Notes under the pieces: model-generated
The model's input: the letters and a program-made list of their open reading frames with translations, nothing else
What the model was told of the DNA's origin: nothing
The model's database searches: none
In this document: in pieces, positions 44,690-52,249 of the stretch
Layout: every line of letters begins with the position of its first letter
Position numbering within the stretch: the first letter of the stretch is position 1
Made by a program: the position numbers and the translations under genes
Assembly (NCBI RefSeq): GCF_002157355.1
Contig: NZ_LYMK01000011.1
Span: 62,001 to 126,000, forward strand
Origin: Variovorax sp. JS1663
Lineage (GTDB): Bacteria > Pseudomonadota > Gammaproteobacteria > Burkholderiales > Burkholderiaceae_C
Reading direction: 5' to 3'
DNA: 64,000 nucleotides

Positions 44690-45525
44690 CGCACTTCGCC
44701 GGGTCCTTGGCGGCTCTCGGTCTCCTGCTCGCGCTCGGCATCAGCTTGCTGACCTGGCTCGCAAGCCTGGTGCGCCACGACGCCAGCCTGGCCGATCGCG
44801 TATGGCCGTTGATGATCGTGGGCCCGGGGCTGCTCTATCTCGCGCTTCGACCTGGCACGCCGGTGCGCGACCTGCCGATGGCGATGCTTGGCCTGGCCTG
44901 GGCGCTGCGGCTGGGCCTCTACGTCAGCTGGCGCAACTGGGGGCATGGCGAAGACCGCCGCTACCGCGCGATGCGCGAGCGCAACGCACCGAACTTTGCC
45001 TGGACGAGCCTGTACCTCGTGTTCGGCCTGCAGGGACTGCTGGCCTGGATGGTCTCGGCTCCCTTCCTGGCAGCCGCAGGCTCGATGCGTGCCCTCGGCT
45101 GGCTGGATCTCGCGGGCGCGGCGCTGGCCGCGTTCGGCATCGTCTTCGAGGCGGTGGGCGACGCCCAGCTCGCGCGCTTCAAGGCCGACCCCGCCCACGA
45201 AGGCAAGGTGATGGACCGCGGCCTCTGGCACTACACGCGCCACCCCAATTACTTCGGCGAGGCCTGCGTGTGGTGGGGCCTGGGGATCATGGCGCTGGGC
45301 GCGGCGGGCGCCGGCGGCCTCTGGAGCCTGGTGTCGCCGCTCCTGATGACAGGCCTGCTGCTCAAGGTGTCGGGCGTGAGCCTGCTCGAGAAGGACATCG
45401 CCGAACGCCGCCCCGGCTACCGCGACTATGTCGAACGCACCAGCGCCTTCCTGCCGGCGCCGCCCCGTCGCAAGCGTTCACAGCCCGCCCGCCCACCCGA
45501 TCGCTCACCCCAGGAGCCCTCATGA
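44686..45525 (+). CDS. DUF1295 membrane protein (steroid-reductase-like fold)
   Basis: 279 residues, six or seven membrane helices. The conserved C-terminal region ARFKADPAHEGKVMDRGLWHYTRHPNYFGE contains the HPNY motif of the DUF1295 and isoprenylcysteine methyltransferase/5-alpha-reductase superfamily, expected to bind NADPH or SAM. Ends in a Pro/Arg-rich tail. Translationally coupled to the methyltransferase by ATGA and to the next gene likewise. Members of such clusters are induced by singlet oxygen in other bacteria; the reaction is unknown. Confidence 0.86.
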   Translation: MTHFAGSLAALGLLLALGISLLTWLASLVRHDASLADRVWPLMIVGPGLLYLALRPGTPVRDLPMAMLGLAWALRLGLYVSWRNWGHGEDRRYRAMRERNAPNFAWTSLYLVFGLQGLLAWMVSAPFLAAAGSMRALGWLDLAGAALAAFGIVFEAVGDAQLARFKADPAHEGKVMDRGLWHYTRHPNYFGEACVWWGLGIMALGAAGAGGLWSLVSPLLMTGLLLKVSGVSLLEKDIAERRPGYRDYVERTSAFLPAPPRRKRSQPARPPDRSPQEPS

Positions 45526-45935
45526 CCATCCGCCAGTTCGCCGTCGCCTACGTTGCCGGGGGCCTCGCGCTGCTGGCGCTCGATGCCGCGTGGCTTTCCA
45601 CGATGGCCGGGCGCCTGTATCGCCCAGCCATCGGCCACCTGATGCAGCCCGGGTTCGACGCCAAGGCTGCGGCGATCTTCTATGTGCTCTACCTGGCGGG
45701 GCTGGTCTTCTTCGCGGTGGCGCCGGCGCTCGAGGCCCGCTCATGGACCTCGGCGCTCGGCCGCGGCGCGCTGCTCGGGTTCATTGCCTACGCGACCTAC
45801 GATCTGACCAACCAGGCCACCCTGAAGGACTGGCCCTGGCGCCTCACCCTCATCGACCTGGCCTGGGGCACCTTCATGACCGCGGCCGCTGCCGCGGCAG
45901 GCTGCCGTGCCGCGCTCGCGTTCGATGGCGACTGA
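45522..45935 (+). CDS. DUF2177 membrane protein
   Basis: 137-residue protein with four membrane helices and family motifs LALLALDAAWLSTMAGRLYRP and GALLGFIAYATYDLTNQATL, the DLTN segment being diagnostic for DUF2177. No enzymatic role is known. Overlaps DUF1295 by ATGA, so it is the third gene of that short operon. Convergent with the ChrR-like gene, 12 bp away. A role in lipid modification or transport is inferred from company only. Confidence 0.85.
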   Translation: MTIRQFAVAYVAGGLALLALDAAWLSTMAGRLYRPAIGHLMQPGFDAKAAAIFYVLYLAGLVFFAVAPALEARSWTSALGRGALLGFIAYATYDLTNQATLKDWPWRLTLIDLAWGTFMTAAAAAAGCRAALAFDGD

Positions 45936-45947
45936 GGCGGGCGGCAC

Positions 45948-46658
45948 TCACATCCCGATCAACGCCGCCAGCGCGCGCGCCAGGGGACTGTCGAAGCGCA
46001 TGCGGCCTTCGACCGACGCGAGGCAGATGCACTCGCCGCCATCCCGCACCGCCGGCTGGTGATGGACGCTCGGATCGGCGGCATCGAAGTCGCCGGGCCC
46101 GAACAGGTCGCGGCCGTCATGGAAGGCCCCATGCAGCACCTGGGTGAGCTCGCTGTCGCTGTGGGAGTGCGGCGCCAGGCTGCGGCCGGCGCCGATGCGC
46201 AGCAGGAACAGCTTGGCCGCCGGGTCGGCCGGCAGCCGCAGCCGGCTCCAGTGCATGCCCGGGCCGAGCCATCGCCAGGATGTGGCGGTGCAGGCCTCCA
46301 GGGCGCGCGGCCAGACCAGGCCGGCAGGCAGCGATGGCCGCTCGGAAGGCGCCGCGAAGCGAGCCGTGCCGCGGGGCGGCGCATCGATGGCGGCCAGCGT
46401 CCGCGCCAGCGCCTGCGACGACAAGGCCTGGGGCGTCATGTCGTCCAGCAGCACGCCACCCACGCTCTCCAGGAGCCGCAGTTGCTCTCGGCAACGGACG
46501 CAGCCCTCGACATGGGTGGCAACGACCGCTGCGGGCCCCACCGCCAGGCTGCCGGCCGCCATCGCCAGCAGCAACTCATCCCCGGGATGGTGGCGGATCA
46601 CTGGAGTACCTTCGCCTGCGGCTGCGGTATTCGCCTTGGGAGCGGCCGTGCGCCTCAT
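45948..46658 (-). CDS. ChrR-family anti-sigma factor (zinc, cupin)
   Basis: 236 residues. N-terminal zinc anti-sigma motif with H24, H49, C53 and C56; the gaps 25-4-3 equal those of Rhodobacter ChrR. The C-terminal cupin domain keeps the second zinc set, H165, H167, E171 and H201, with ChrR's spacing. ChrR releases its ECF sigma factor on singlet oxygen. The first 19 residues (MRRTAAPKANTAAAGEGTP) come from repeat A; the natural start may have been the GTG at 46601. Coupled to the sigma gene by ATGA. Confidence 0.9.
   Translation of the reverse strand: MRRTAAPKANTAAAGEGTPVIRHHPGDELLLAMAAGSLAVGPAAVVATHVEGCVRCREQLRLLESVGGVLLDDMTPQALSSQALARTLAAIDAPPRGTARFAAPSERPSLPAGLVWPRALEACTATSWRWLGPGMHWSRLRLPADPAAKLFLLRIGAGRSLAPHSHSDSELTQVLHGAFHDGRDLFGPGDFDAADPSVHHQPAVRDGGECICLASVEGRMRFDSPLARALAALIGM
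46601..46658 (-). repeat. Repeat family A, copy at the ChrR-like gene start
   Basis: About 58 bp that begin at the ATGA shared with the sigma-factor stop and end at CCAGTGA. They encode PKANTAAAGEGTPV, closely matching the copy at 48801-48860 (PKANTAAASEDTPV). It lengthens the protein by 19 codons in frame. Confidence 0.8.
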
Positions 46659-47323
46659 GGCTCGAGCCCCTCAAGCAGCCGGCGCAGGCGGCCGATGGCC
46701 AGGCGCACGCGCGACTTGACCGTGCCCAGCGGCAGGCCCAGCTCCTGTGCGATGCGGGCGTGCGGGTGCTCCTCGAAGAAGGACAGCCGCAGGATCTGAG
46801 CCTGCTCTTCCGAGAGACGGGACATCGCGCCGCGCACCCGCGCCTCGCGCTCCCGCGCCAGCACCTGTTCGTCGAGAGACGGCAGCGGATCCGGCAACTG
46901 CTCGGCCTGCTGGCCCTCGTCCGCCAGAAGGTGGTTGCCCTGGCGCCGCAAATAGTCCACGCGCAGATTGCGCGCGATGGTGAAGACCCAGGTGGACGCG
47001 CCCGCCCGCACCGGGTCGAACATCGCCGCCTTGCGCCAGACGCTCACCATCGTCTCCTGCGTCAATTCCTCGGCCAGGGCTTCGCTGGTGCCGCACAGCA
47101 TCAGATAGGCCTTCACCCGCGGCGCGAAATGCTTGAACAGGGCCGCAAAGGCCTGTCTGTCGGCGGCCGCGGCCACCGCCCTGAGCCATCCGTTCAATTC
47201 CTCGGTGGTGGGCACGGGTCCTCGCCGATGTTCCTGGGTCACGATCGACAGCCAGGGCGAGCGCTGCGCGGCGGGCTTGGCTGCGGTGATCGTGGGCTCC
47301 CGGACGGTGTGCATGCCACTCAT
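46655..47323 (-). CDS. ECF RNA polymerase sigma factor (RpoE/ECF11-like)
   Basis: 222 residues from ATG 47323 (MSGMHTVREP); other ATGs at 47341 and 47314 are possible. Region 2: QETMVSVWRKAAMFDPVRAG and WVFTIARNLRVDYLRRQ; region 4: RLSEEQAQILRLSFFEEHPHARIAQELGLPLGTVKSRV. The partner ChrR-like anti-sigma factor overlaps its stop, the usual order for ECF11 sigma factors of the singlet-oxygen response. Divergent from the FAD oxidoreductase operon; that 113-bp gap is where its own target promoter should lie, but I could not settle on one. Confidence 0.9.
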   Translation of the reverse strand: MSGMHTVREPTITAAKPAAQRSPWLSIVTQEHRRGPVPTTEELNGWLRAVAAAADRQAFAALFKHFAPRVKAYLMLCGTSEALAEELTQETMVSVWRKAAMFDPVRAGASTWVFTIARNLRVDYLRRQGNHLLADEGQQAEQLPDPLPSLDEQVLAREREARVRGAMSRLSEEQAQILRLSFFEEHPHARIAQELGLPLGTVKSRVRLAIGRLRRLLEGLEP

Positions 47324-47436
47324 ACGCAACGCCCGGGACATTAGATCATGGCGCCCGCACGGGACTGAATCCAAATACCCGGCCGGCACGTACAAGCGCA
47401 CGGCCAACTGTTTCATCATCCGCCCCCGATCCACGC

Positions 47437-48804
47437 ATGACGCTCGCATCCGGCTTCGAGGCACGCCCTCCCGCTACCGCCAGCCCGCAGGGCCCGGCGA
47501 TGGACATCGCCGTGATCGGCAGCGGCATCTCCGGTTTGTCGGCCGCCTGGCTGCTGGCGCAGCGGCACCGCGTCACGGTCTTCGAGGCCGAGCGCCGCGC
47601 CGGAGGCCACAGCAATACGGCGGAGGTGGACGGCGCGCAGGGCCCGCTGGCGGTCGACACCGGCTTCATCGTCTACAACGAGCCGGCCTATCCCAACCTG
47701 AGCGCGCTCTTCGCTCACCTCGGCGTGGACACCGATCTCTCCGACATGTCCTTCGCGGTGAGCCTGGACGGCGGCGCGCTGGAGTATTCGGGCACTGGCC
47801 TGGGCGGGCTGTTCGCGCAGCGCGCCAATCTGTTCAGCCCGCGCTTCTGGGCGATGCTGCGCGACCTGGTGCGTTTCTATCGGGAGGCGCCGGCACACGC
47901 GCGCGAGGCGGGCCTGATGTCGCTGGACGCCTGCCTGGACCTGCACGGCTACGGACGCCCCTTTCGCGAGGACCATCTCTACCCCATGGCCGCGGCCATC
48001 TGGTCGACGCCAGCGGCACGCATCGGCGAATACCCGATCGAATCCTTCGTCCGCTTCTGCCGCAACCACCGCCTGCTCGACCTCGGCCAACGCCCCCCGT
48101 GGCGCACCGTGCGCGGCGGCAGCCGCCGCTATGTGGAGCGACTGACACGAAGTCTCGGCAAGGGCATGCGCCTGGGCCACCCGGTCGTCGAGGTGTGCCG
48201 CGCCGACGGCGGCGTCCTCGTGCGCACGGCCGACATGCCCGCACCGGAGCGCTTCGACCACGTGGTGCTCGCCACCCATGCGGACCAGGCCCTGCGGCTG
48301 CTGGGCGACGCGAGCCCAGAGGAATCCCGCCTGCTCGGCGCCTTCGGCTACACCCGCAACCATGCGGTGCTGCATGGCGACCCGGGCGCGATGCCGGTGC
48401 GGCGCGGCGTCTGGTCGAGCTGGAACTACGGCGCAGGACGCAACGCCGCCGAAGCGCCATGCGTCACCTACTGGATGAACCGGCTGCAGCAGTTGCCCGG
48501 CGCGGCGCCGCTGTTCCTCACGCTGAATCCGCGGCAGGAGCCTCGGGGCGTCATCCGCAGCGAAATCTACGAGCATCCGCTGTTCGACGCCGCCGCCATC
48601 CGGGCCCAGCGCGAGCTCTGGTCGCTGCAGGGACGGGGTGGCGTCTGGTTCTGCGGCGCCTACTTCGGCTCGGGCTTCCATGAAGACGGCCTGCAGTCCG
48701 GCCTCGCCGTGGCCGAAGCCCTGGGCGGCGCGCGGCGCCCCTGGACCGTGGCCGGCGAATCCGATCGCATCCACCTCGGCGTGCCGGTGGCGCGGGCCTC
48801 ATGA
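47437..48804 (+). CDS. FAD-dependent amine-oxidase-type oxidoreductase
   Basis: 455 residues. N-terminal FAD-binding motif MDIAVIGSGISGLSAAWLLA with GSGISG at 28-33, then RRAGGHSNTAEVD and VDTGFIVYNEPAYPNL, typical of the NAD(P)-binding amine oxidase family that accompanies DUF1365 and CFA-type enzymes. The C-terminus has [26 protein letters not shown], the FAD ribityl site. An internal ATG at 47500 (just before DIAVIG) is an alternative start. It may act on the lipid made by the neighbouring methyltransferase. Divergent from the ECF sigma gene. Confidence 0.88.
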   Translation: MTLASGFEARPPATASPQGPAMDIAVIGSGISGLSAAWLLAQRHRVTVFEAERRAGGHSNTAEVDGAQGPLAVDTGFIVYNEPAYPNLSALFAHLGVDTDLSDMSFAVSLDGGALEYSGTGLGGLFAQRANLFSPRFWAMLRDLVRFYREAPAHAREAGLMSLDACLDLHGYGRPFREDHLYPMAAAIWSTPAARIGEYPIESFVRFCRNHRLLDLGQRPPWRTVRGGSRRYVERLTRSLGKGMRLGHPVVEVCRADGGVLVRTADMPAPERFDHVVLATHADQALRLLGDASPEESRLLGAFGYTRNHAVLHGDPGAMPVRRGVWSSWNYGAGRNAAEAPCVTYWMNRLQQLPGAAPLFLTLNPRQEPRGVIRSEIYEHPLFDAAAIRAQRELWSLQGRGGVWFCGAYFGSGFHEDGLQSGLAVAEALGGARRPWTVAGESDRIHLGVPVARAS

Positions 48805-48860
48805 GCAGCACGGCCGTTCCGAAGGCGAATACCGCAGCCGCAAGCGAAGACACGCCAGTG
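48801..48860 (+). repeat. Repeat family A, copy at the DUF1365 gene start
   Basis: About 60 bp from the ATGA shared with the FAD oxidoreductase stop to CCAGTGA, encoding PKANTAAASEDTPV. It matches 46601-46658 closely, with only about nine differences. It puts 19 residues in front of the family's usual start. Confidence 0.82.
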
Positions 48861-49655
48861 AACGGCGGGCACTCCGCCCTGTACGTCGGCCGCGTCACGC
48901 ACCGGCGACTGGGGCCAGTGGCCCATCGCCTGCACTACCGCATGTTCTCGCTGCTGCTCGACCTGGACGAACTGCCGCAACTGACACGGCGGCTGCGGCT
49001 CTTCTCGCTCGACCGCTTCAATCTCTTCAGCCTGCACCAGCGCGACCATGGCGCTGCCGGCGGACAGGACCTGCGCTGCCACGTCGAGCGGCAGCTGGGC
49101 GCCGCCGGCCTCGAGACAGGCGGACCGATCCGGCTGCTGGCCATGCCGCGCATCCTCGGCTACGCCTTCAATCCCCTGAGCGTGTACTTCTGCCATCGCA
49201 CGGACGGCGACCTTCAGGCCATCCTGTACGAGGTCCGCAACACCTTCGGGGAACGGCATTGCTACCTGATCGAAGTCGACGGGGACCAGCGCCGCGGCGG
49301 CACGATCCGGCAGACCTGCGCCAAGCGCTTTCACGTGTCGCCTTTCCTGGGCATGGAGATGCGCTACGGCTTCCGCATCGTGGCGCCCATCGCCGACGCG
49401 AAGCACCTGCGGGTGGCGGTCACCGCGGCCAATGCCAATGGGCCGGTTCTCGCGGCCAGCTTCGACGCGCAGCGGCATGCCCTCGACGACGGCGCACTGA
49501 TGCAGGCTTTCCTGTCCGTGCCGCTGCTCACCCTGAAGGTCGTGGCGGCGATCCACTGGGAGGCACTGCGCCTATGGGCCAAGGGGCTGCGCATACATCG
49601 CCATCCGGGCCCGCCCGACGAGGCCGTGACCATCGTCAAGACCAGGAATCCATGA
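48801..49655 (+). CDS. DUF1365 protein
   Basis: 284 residues. After a repeat-derived N-terminus (to about residue 19) the protein starts HSALYVGRVTHRRLGPVAHRLHYRMFSLLLD, the DUF1365 hallmark, with LGYAFNPLSVYFC and VRNTFGERHCYLI further on. The family is always found with CFA-type enzymes and flavin oxidoreductases and is thought to take part in modifying membrane fatty acids; its reaction is unknown. Overlaps both neighbours by ATGA. Confidence 0.88.
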   Translation: MSSTAVPKANTAAASEDTPVNGGHSALYVGRVTHRRLGPVAHRLHYRMFSLLLDLDELPQLTRRLRLFSLDRFNLFSLHQRDHGAAGGQDLRCHVERQLGAAGLETGGPIRLLAMPRILGYAFNPLSVYFCHRTDGDLQAILYEVRNTFGERHCYLIEVDGDQRRGGTIRQTCAKRFHVSPFLGMEMRYGFRIVAPIADAKHLRVAVTAANANGPVLAASFDAQRHALDDGALMQAFLSVPLLTLKVVAAIHWEALRLWAKGLRIHRHPGPPDEAVTIVKTRNP

Positions 49656-50992
49656 GCACCTCGCCATCCAGCTCCGACCAGTCCCTGCCCCTGCTCGGCG
49701 AAGCCGGTCCTCCGCGCACCGGACGAGCGGTGCCGTCCGCCTGGGCCGCACGCCCGCTGCGCCTCTTCGTCGAGCGCCTGCTGGCCCGCCTGCAGTGCGG
49801 CTCGATCGCGATCGAGCTGCCGGGCGGCGAGCGCCTCGAAGCGCGCGGCCCGGTGCCGGGCCCTCATGCCTGCCTGGTGCTGCACCGCTGGCGCGCGCTG
49901 ACGCGGCTGCTGCTGCAGGGCGACATCGGCCTGGCCCGGGCCTACCGCGACGGCGACTGGTCCAGCCCGGATCTGCGTACCCTGCTGGACTTCGGCATCC
50001 GCAACGAGGCGGGCTGGTCGGGCGCCGTCGATGCGACCCGGCCCTTGCGCTGGCTGCTGCGCCTGCGGCATCTGGCACGGCGCAATTCGCGCCGCGGCAG
50101 CCGCGACAACATCGCCTTCCACTACGACCTGGGCAACGACTTCTACAGCCTGTGGCTCGATGCCGAGTTCAACTACTCCAGCGGCCTGCAGACGCACGAC
50201 GATGCGTCACTCGAGGAGGCGCAGGACGCCAAGCGCCGGCGCGTGCTCGATCTGCTGGCGCTGCCCGAGGGCGCAGCCGTGCTGGAGATCGGCTGCGGAT
50301 GGGGCGCGCTGGCACTCGCCCTGGCACGCGACCATGGCGCTCGGGTGACCGGCCTGACGCTGTCCGCCGAGCAGCTCGCGCATGCCCGCCGGCGCGCCGC
50401 CGAGCACAGGCTGGAGGACCGGCTGGACCTGCGGCTGCAGGACTACCGCGACGTCGACGGCCACTACGACCGCATCGTGTCGATCGAGATGCTCGAGGCA
50501 GTCGGCGAACGCTACTGGCCCACATATTTTGACACGCTGCGCGAGCGGCTCGCACCCGGCGGGGTCGCCGTCCTCCAGGTGATCACCATCGACGACGCGC
50601 ACTTCGCGAACTACCGCGCGGGCACCGATTTCATCCAGTGCTTCATCTTCCCGGGCGGCATGCTCCCCTCATGGCAGGCCATGCAGGCACAGGCCGCGCG
50701 GGCCGGCATGGCGATCGAACGGGTGCAGACCTTCGGCAGCAGCTACGCGGCCACGCTCGCCGAATGGCGCAGCCGCTTCCAGCAGGCCTGGCCGGCGATC
50801 CAGGCGCTCGGATTCGACGAATGCTTTCGGCGCCTGTGGGAGTACTACCTCTGCTATTGCGAGGCCGGCTTCCGTGCCGGCCGCATCGACGTCGGGCTGT
50901 ACACCCTTCGGCACGCGGACGAGGCCCTCAGGCCACCCGCTCCGCGATCAGCACCGCAAAGAAGCCCAAAGCCGCCAGCAGCGTCCACTTGA
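49652..50992 (+). CDS. Cyclopropane-fatty-acyl-phospholipid synthase-type enzyme
   Basis: 446 residues. N-terminal lipid-binding domain, then the CFA motifs FHYDLGNDFYSLWLDAEFNYSSG, the SAM loop VLEIGCGWGALALALARDHG (about 210-228), and VSIEMLEAVGERYWPTYF and QVITIDD. Expected to transfer a methylene or methyl group from SAM to an unsaturated acyl chain. The C-terminal 20 residues (Pro/Ser-rich) are encoded opposite the end of the small membrane gene, with a 65-bp convergent overlap. Second CFA-type enzyme of this cluster. Confidence 0.92.
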   Translation: MSTSPSSSDQSLPLLGEAGPPRTGRAVPSAWAARPLRLFVERLLARLQCGSIAIELPGGERLEARGPVPGPHACLVLHRWRALTRLLLQGDIGLARAYRDGDWSSPDLRTLLDFGIRNEAGWSGAVDATRPLRWLLRLRHLARRNSRRGSRDNIAFHYDLGNDFYSLWLDAEFNYSSGLQTHDDASLEEAQDAKRRRVLDLLALPEGAAVLEIGCGWGALALALARDHGARVTGLTLSAEQLAHARRRAAEHRLEDRLDLRLQDYRDVDGHYDRIVSIEMLEAVGERYWPTYFDTLRERLAPGGVAVLQVITIDDAHFANYRAGTDFIQCFIFPGGMLPSWQAMQAQAARAGMAIERVQTFGSSYAATLAEWRSRFQQAWPAIQALGFDECFRRLWEYYLCYCEAGFRAGRIDVGLYTLRHADEALRPPAPRSAPQRSPKPPAAST

Positions 50993-51104
50993 GCACGATC
51001 CAACCGAAGCGCTTGTACTTGGGCTGGCCGGTGCCGGCATAGAAGGCGAAGGAGACGCCCGCCACCAGGAGCAGCAGCAGGATGGCCCAGCGGAACAGCA
51101 GCAT
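50928..51104 (-). CDS. Small two-helix membrane protein beside lpxC
   Basis: 58 residues: helix one LLFRWAILLLLLVAGVSFAF, loop GTGQPKYKRFGW, helix two LKWTLLAALGFFAVLIA, ending ERVA. Well-formed two-pass membrane protein with no known family that I can name. It lies 12 bp downstream of lpxC on the same strand; the 3' end overlaps the CFA-synthase-type gene by 65 bp in antisense. Confidence 0.72.
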   Translation of the reverse strand: MLLFRWAILLLLLVAGVSFAFYAGTGQPKYKRFGWIVLKWTLLAALGFFAVLIAERVA

Positions 51105-51116
51105 CGCGGCGCCTGG

Positions 51117-52040
51117 CTACCAGGCCCGCGCGACTTCGGCAAAGCCGGCCGGGGCCTGCCGCTGGTCTTCGAAAGTCACGATCTCGTAGGCGTCTTCCCG
51201 GGCCAGCAGTTCGCGCAGCAGCTTGTTGTTGAGCGCATGGCCCGAGCGGAAGGCGTTGTAGGCAGCCAGCAGGGGGCGGCCGATGACGTAGAGGTCGCCC
51301 ATGGCGTCCAGGATCTTGTGCTTCACGAACTCGTCGTCGTAGCGCAGCCCGCCGGCATTGAGCACCTTGGTGTCGTCCATCACGATCGCGTTGTCGAGCC
51401 CGCCGCCCAGCGCCAGGCCCTTCGAGCGCATGTACTCGACTTCCTTGGTGAAGCCGAATGTGCGCGCGCGCGCGATGTCGCGGCTGTAGGAGCCCGAGCC
51501 CAGGTCGAACTCGAAGCGCTGGCCGCTGGCGTTGACCACGCGGTGGTCGAAGTCGATCTCGAAGCTGAGCTTGTAGCCGTGGTACGGCACCAGCCGCGCC
51601 CACTTGAGGTCATGGCCCTCGCCTTCGCGCACCTCGACCGGCTTGGTGACCTTGATGAAGCGGCGCGGCGCCTCCTGCAGCACGATGCCCGCGCTCTGCA
51701 GCAGGAACACGAAGGAGGAGGCCGAGCCGTCGAGGATCGGCACCTCGTCGGCGGTGATGTCGATCAGCAGGTTGTCGATGCCCAGGCCGGCGCAGGCCGA
51801 CATCAGGTGCTCGACCGTCTGGACCTTGGCGCCGTTGGTCGACACCGTGGAGGCGAGGCGCGTGTCGGTCACCGCCTCCGCCCGCATCGCGATCTCCACG
51901 GGCTCGGGCAGGTCGACCCGGCGGAAGACGATGCCGCTGTCGACCGGTGCCGGCCGCAGCGTCAGCTCGACGCGCTGGCCGCTGTGCAGCCCCACGCCCA
52001 CGGCGCGGGTGATGGATTTCAGGGTTCTTTGCTGGAGCAC
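51117..52040 (-). CDS. lpxC: UDP-3-O-acyl-N-acetylglucosamine deacetylase LpxC
   Basis: Committed step of lipid A synthesis. 307 residues, starting at GTG 52040 ([21 protein letters not shown] when read with fMet); the frame is open 23 codons upstream but the family starts here. Zinc ligands: H78 in [11 protein letters not shown], then His and Asp in [11 protein letters not shown], and [11 protein letters not shown] near the C-terminus. Last gene of the dcw cluster; a long inverted repeat separates it from ftsZ. Confidence 0.95.
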   Translation of the reverse strand: MLQQRTLKSITRAVGVGLHSGQRVELTLRPAPVDSGIVFRRVDLPEPVEIAMRAEAVTDTRLASTVSTNGAKVQTVEHLMSACAGLGIDNLLIDITADEVPILDGSASSFVFLLQSAGIVLQEAPRRFIKVTKPVEVREGEGHDLKWARLVPYHGYKLSFEIDFDHRVVNASGQRFEFDLGSGSYSRDIARARTFGFTKEVEYMRSKGLALGGGLDNAIVMDDTKVLNAGGLRYDDEFVKHKILDAMGDLYVIGRPLLAAYNAFRSGHALNNKLLRELLAREDAYEIVTFEDQRQAPAGFAEVARAW

Positions 52041-52122
52041 GGCAGCGATTTTAGGAGCGCGAGGCATCCGGCGCGCCGTGCGCCTCGCAATGGCTGCAAT
52101 AGCTTCCATTTTCAGTGCCCTT

Positions 52123-52249
52123 GGATTGATGGTGCAGAAAGCGTAGCGAGCGGCCCGAGGTTGCGAGGAGGAGCGCAGCCGTACTCCAGTACGGCGAGCA
52201 CCGCAGTCGCAAGATCGGGCCGCGCAGTAGCTTTATGCACCATCAATCC
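52123..52249. repeat. 127-bp inverted repeat between ftsZ and lpxC
   Basis: The ends GGATTGATGGTGCA and TGCACCATCAATCC are perfect reverse complements. Inside, AAAGC/GCTTT, GCGGCCCGA/TCGGGCCGC, TTGCGA/TCGCAA and CCGTACT/AGTACGG also pair symmetrically, with short mismatched loops between. The right arm contains the ftsZ stop codon, so the transcript would fold into a long hairpin directly at the end of ftsZ. Not a classical terminator because there is no T-run. Confidence 0.85.

Noticed and set aside
47324..47436. An ECF11-type promoter (TGATCC-like -35 and TAAGA-like -10) in the divergent gap of the sigma factor and FAD oxidoreductase genes.
   Set aside because: I see TGAATCC, TGATC and TGATG fragments on both strands, but none has a matching -10 at a consistent spacing. 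Too weak to annotate.
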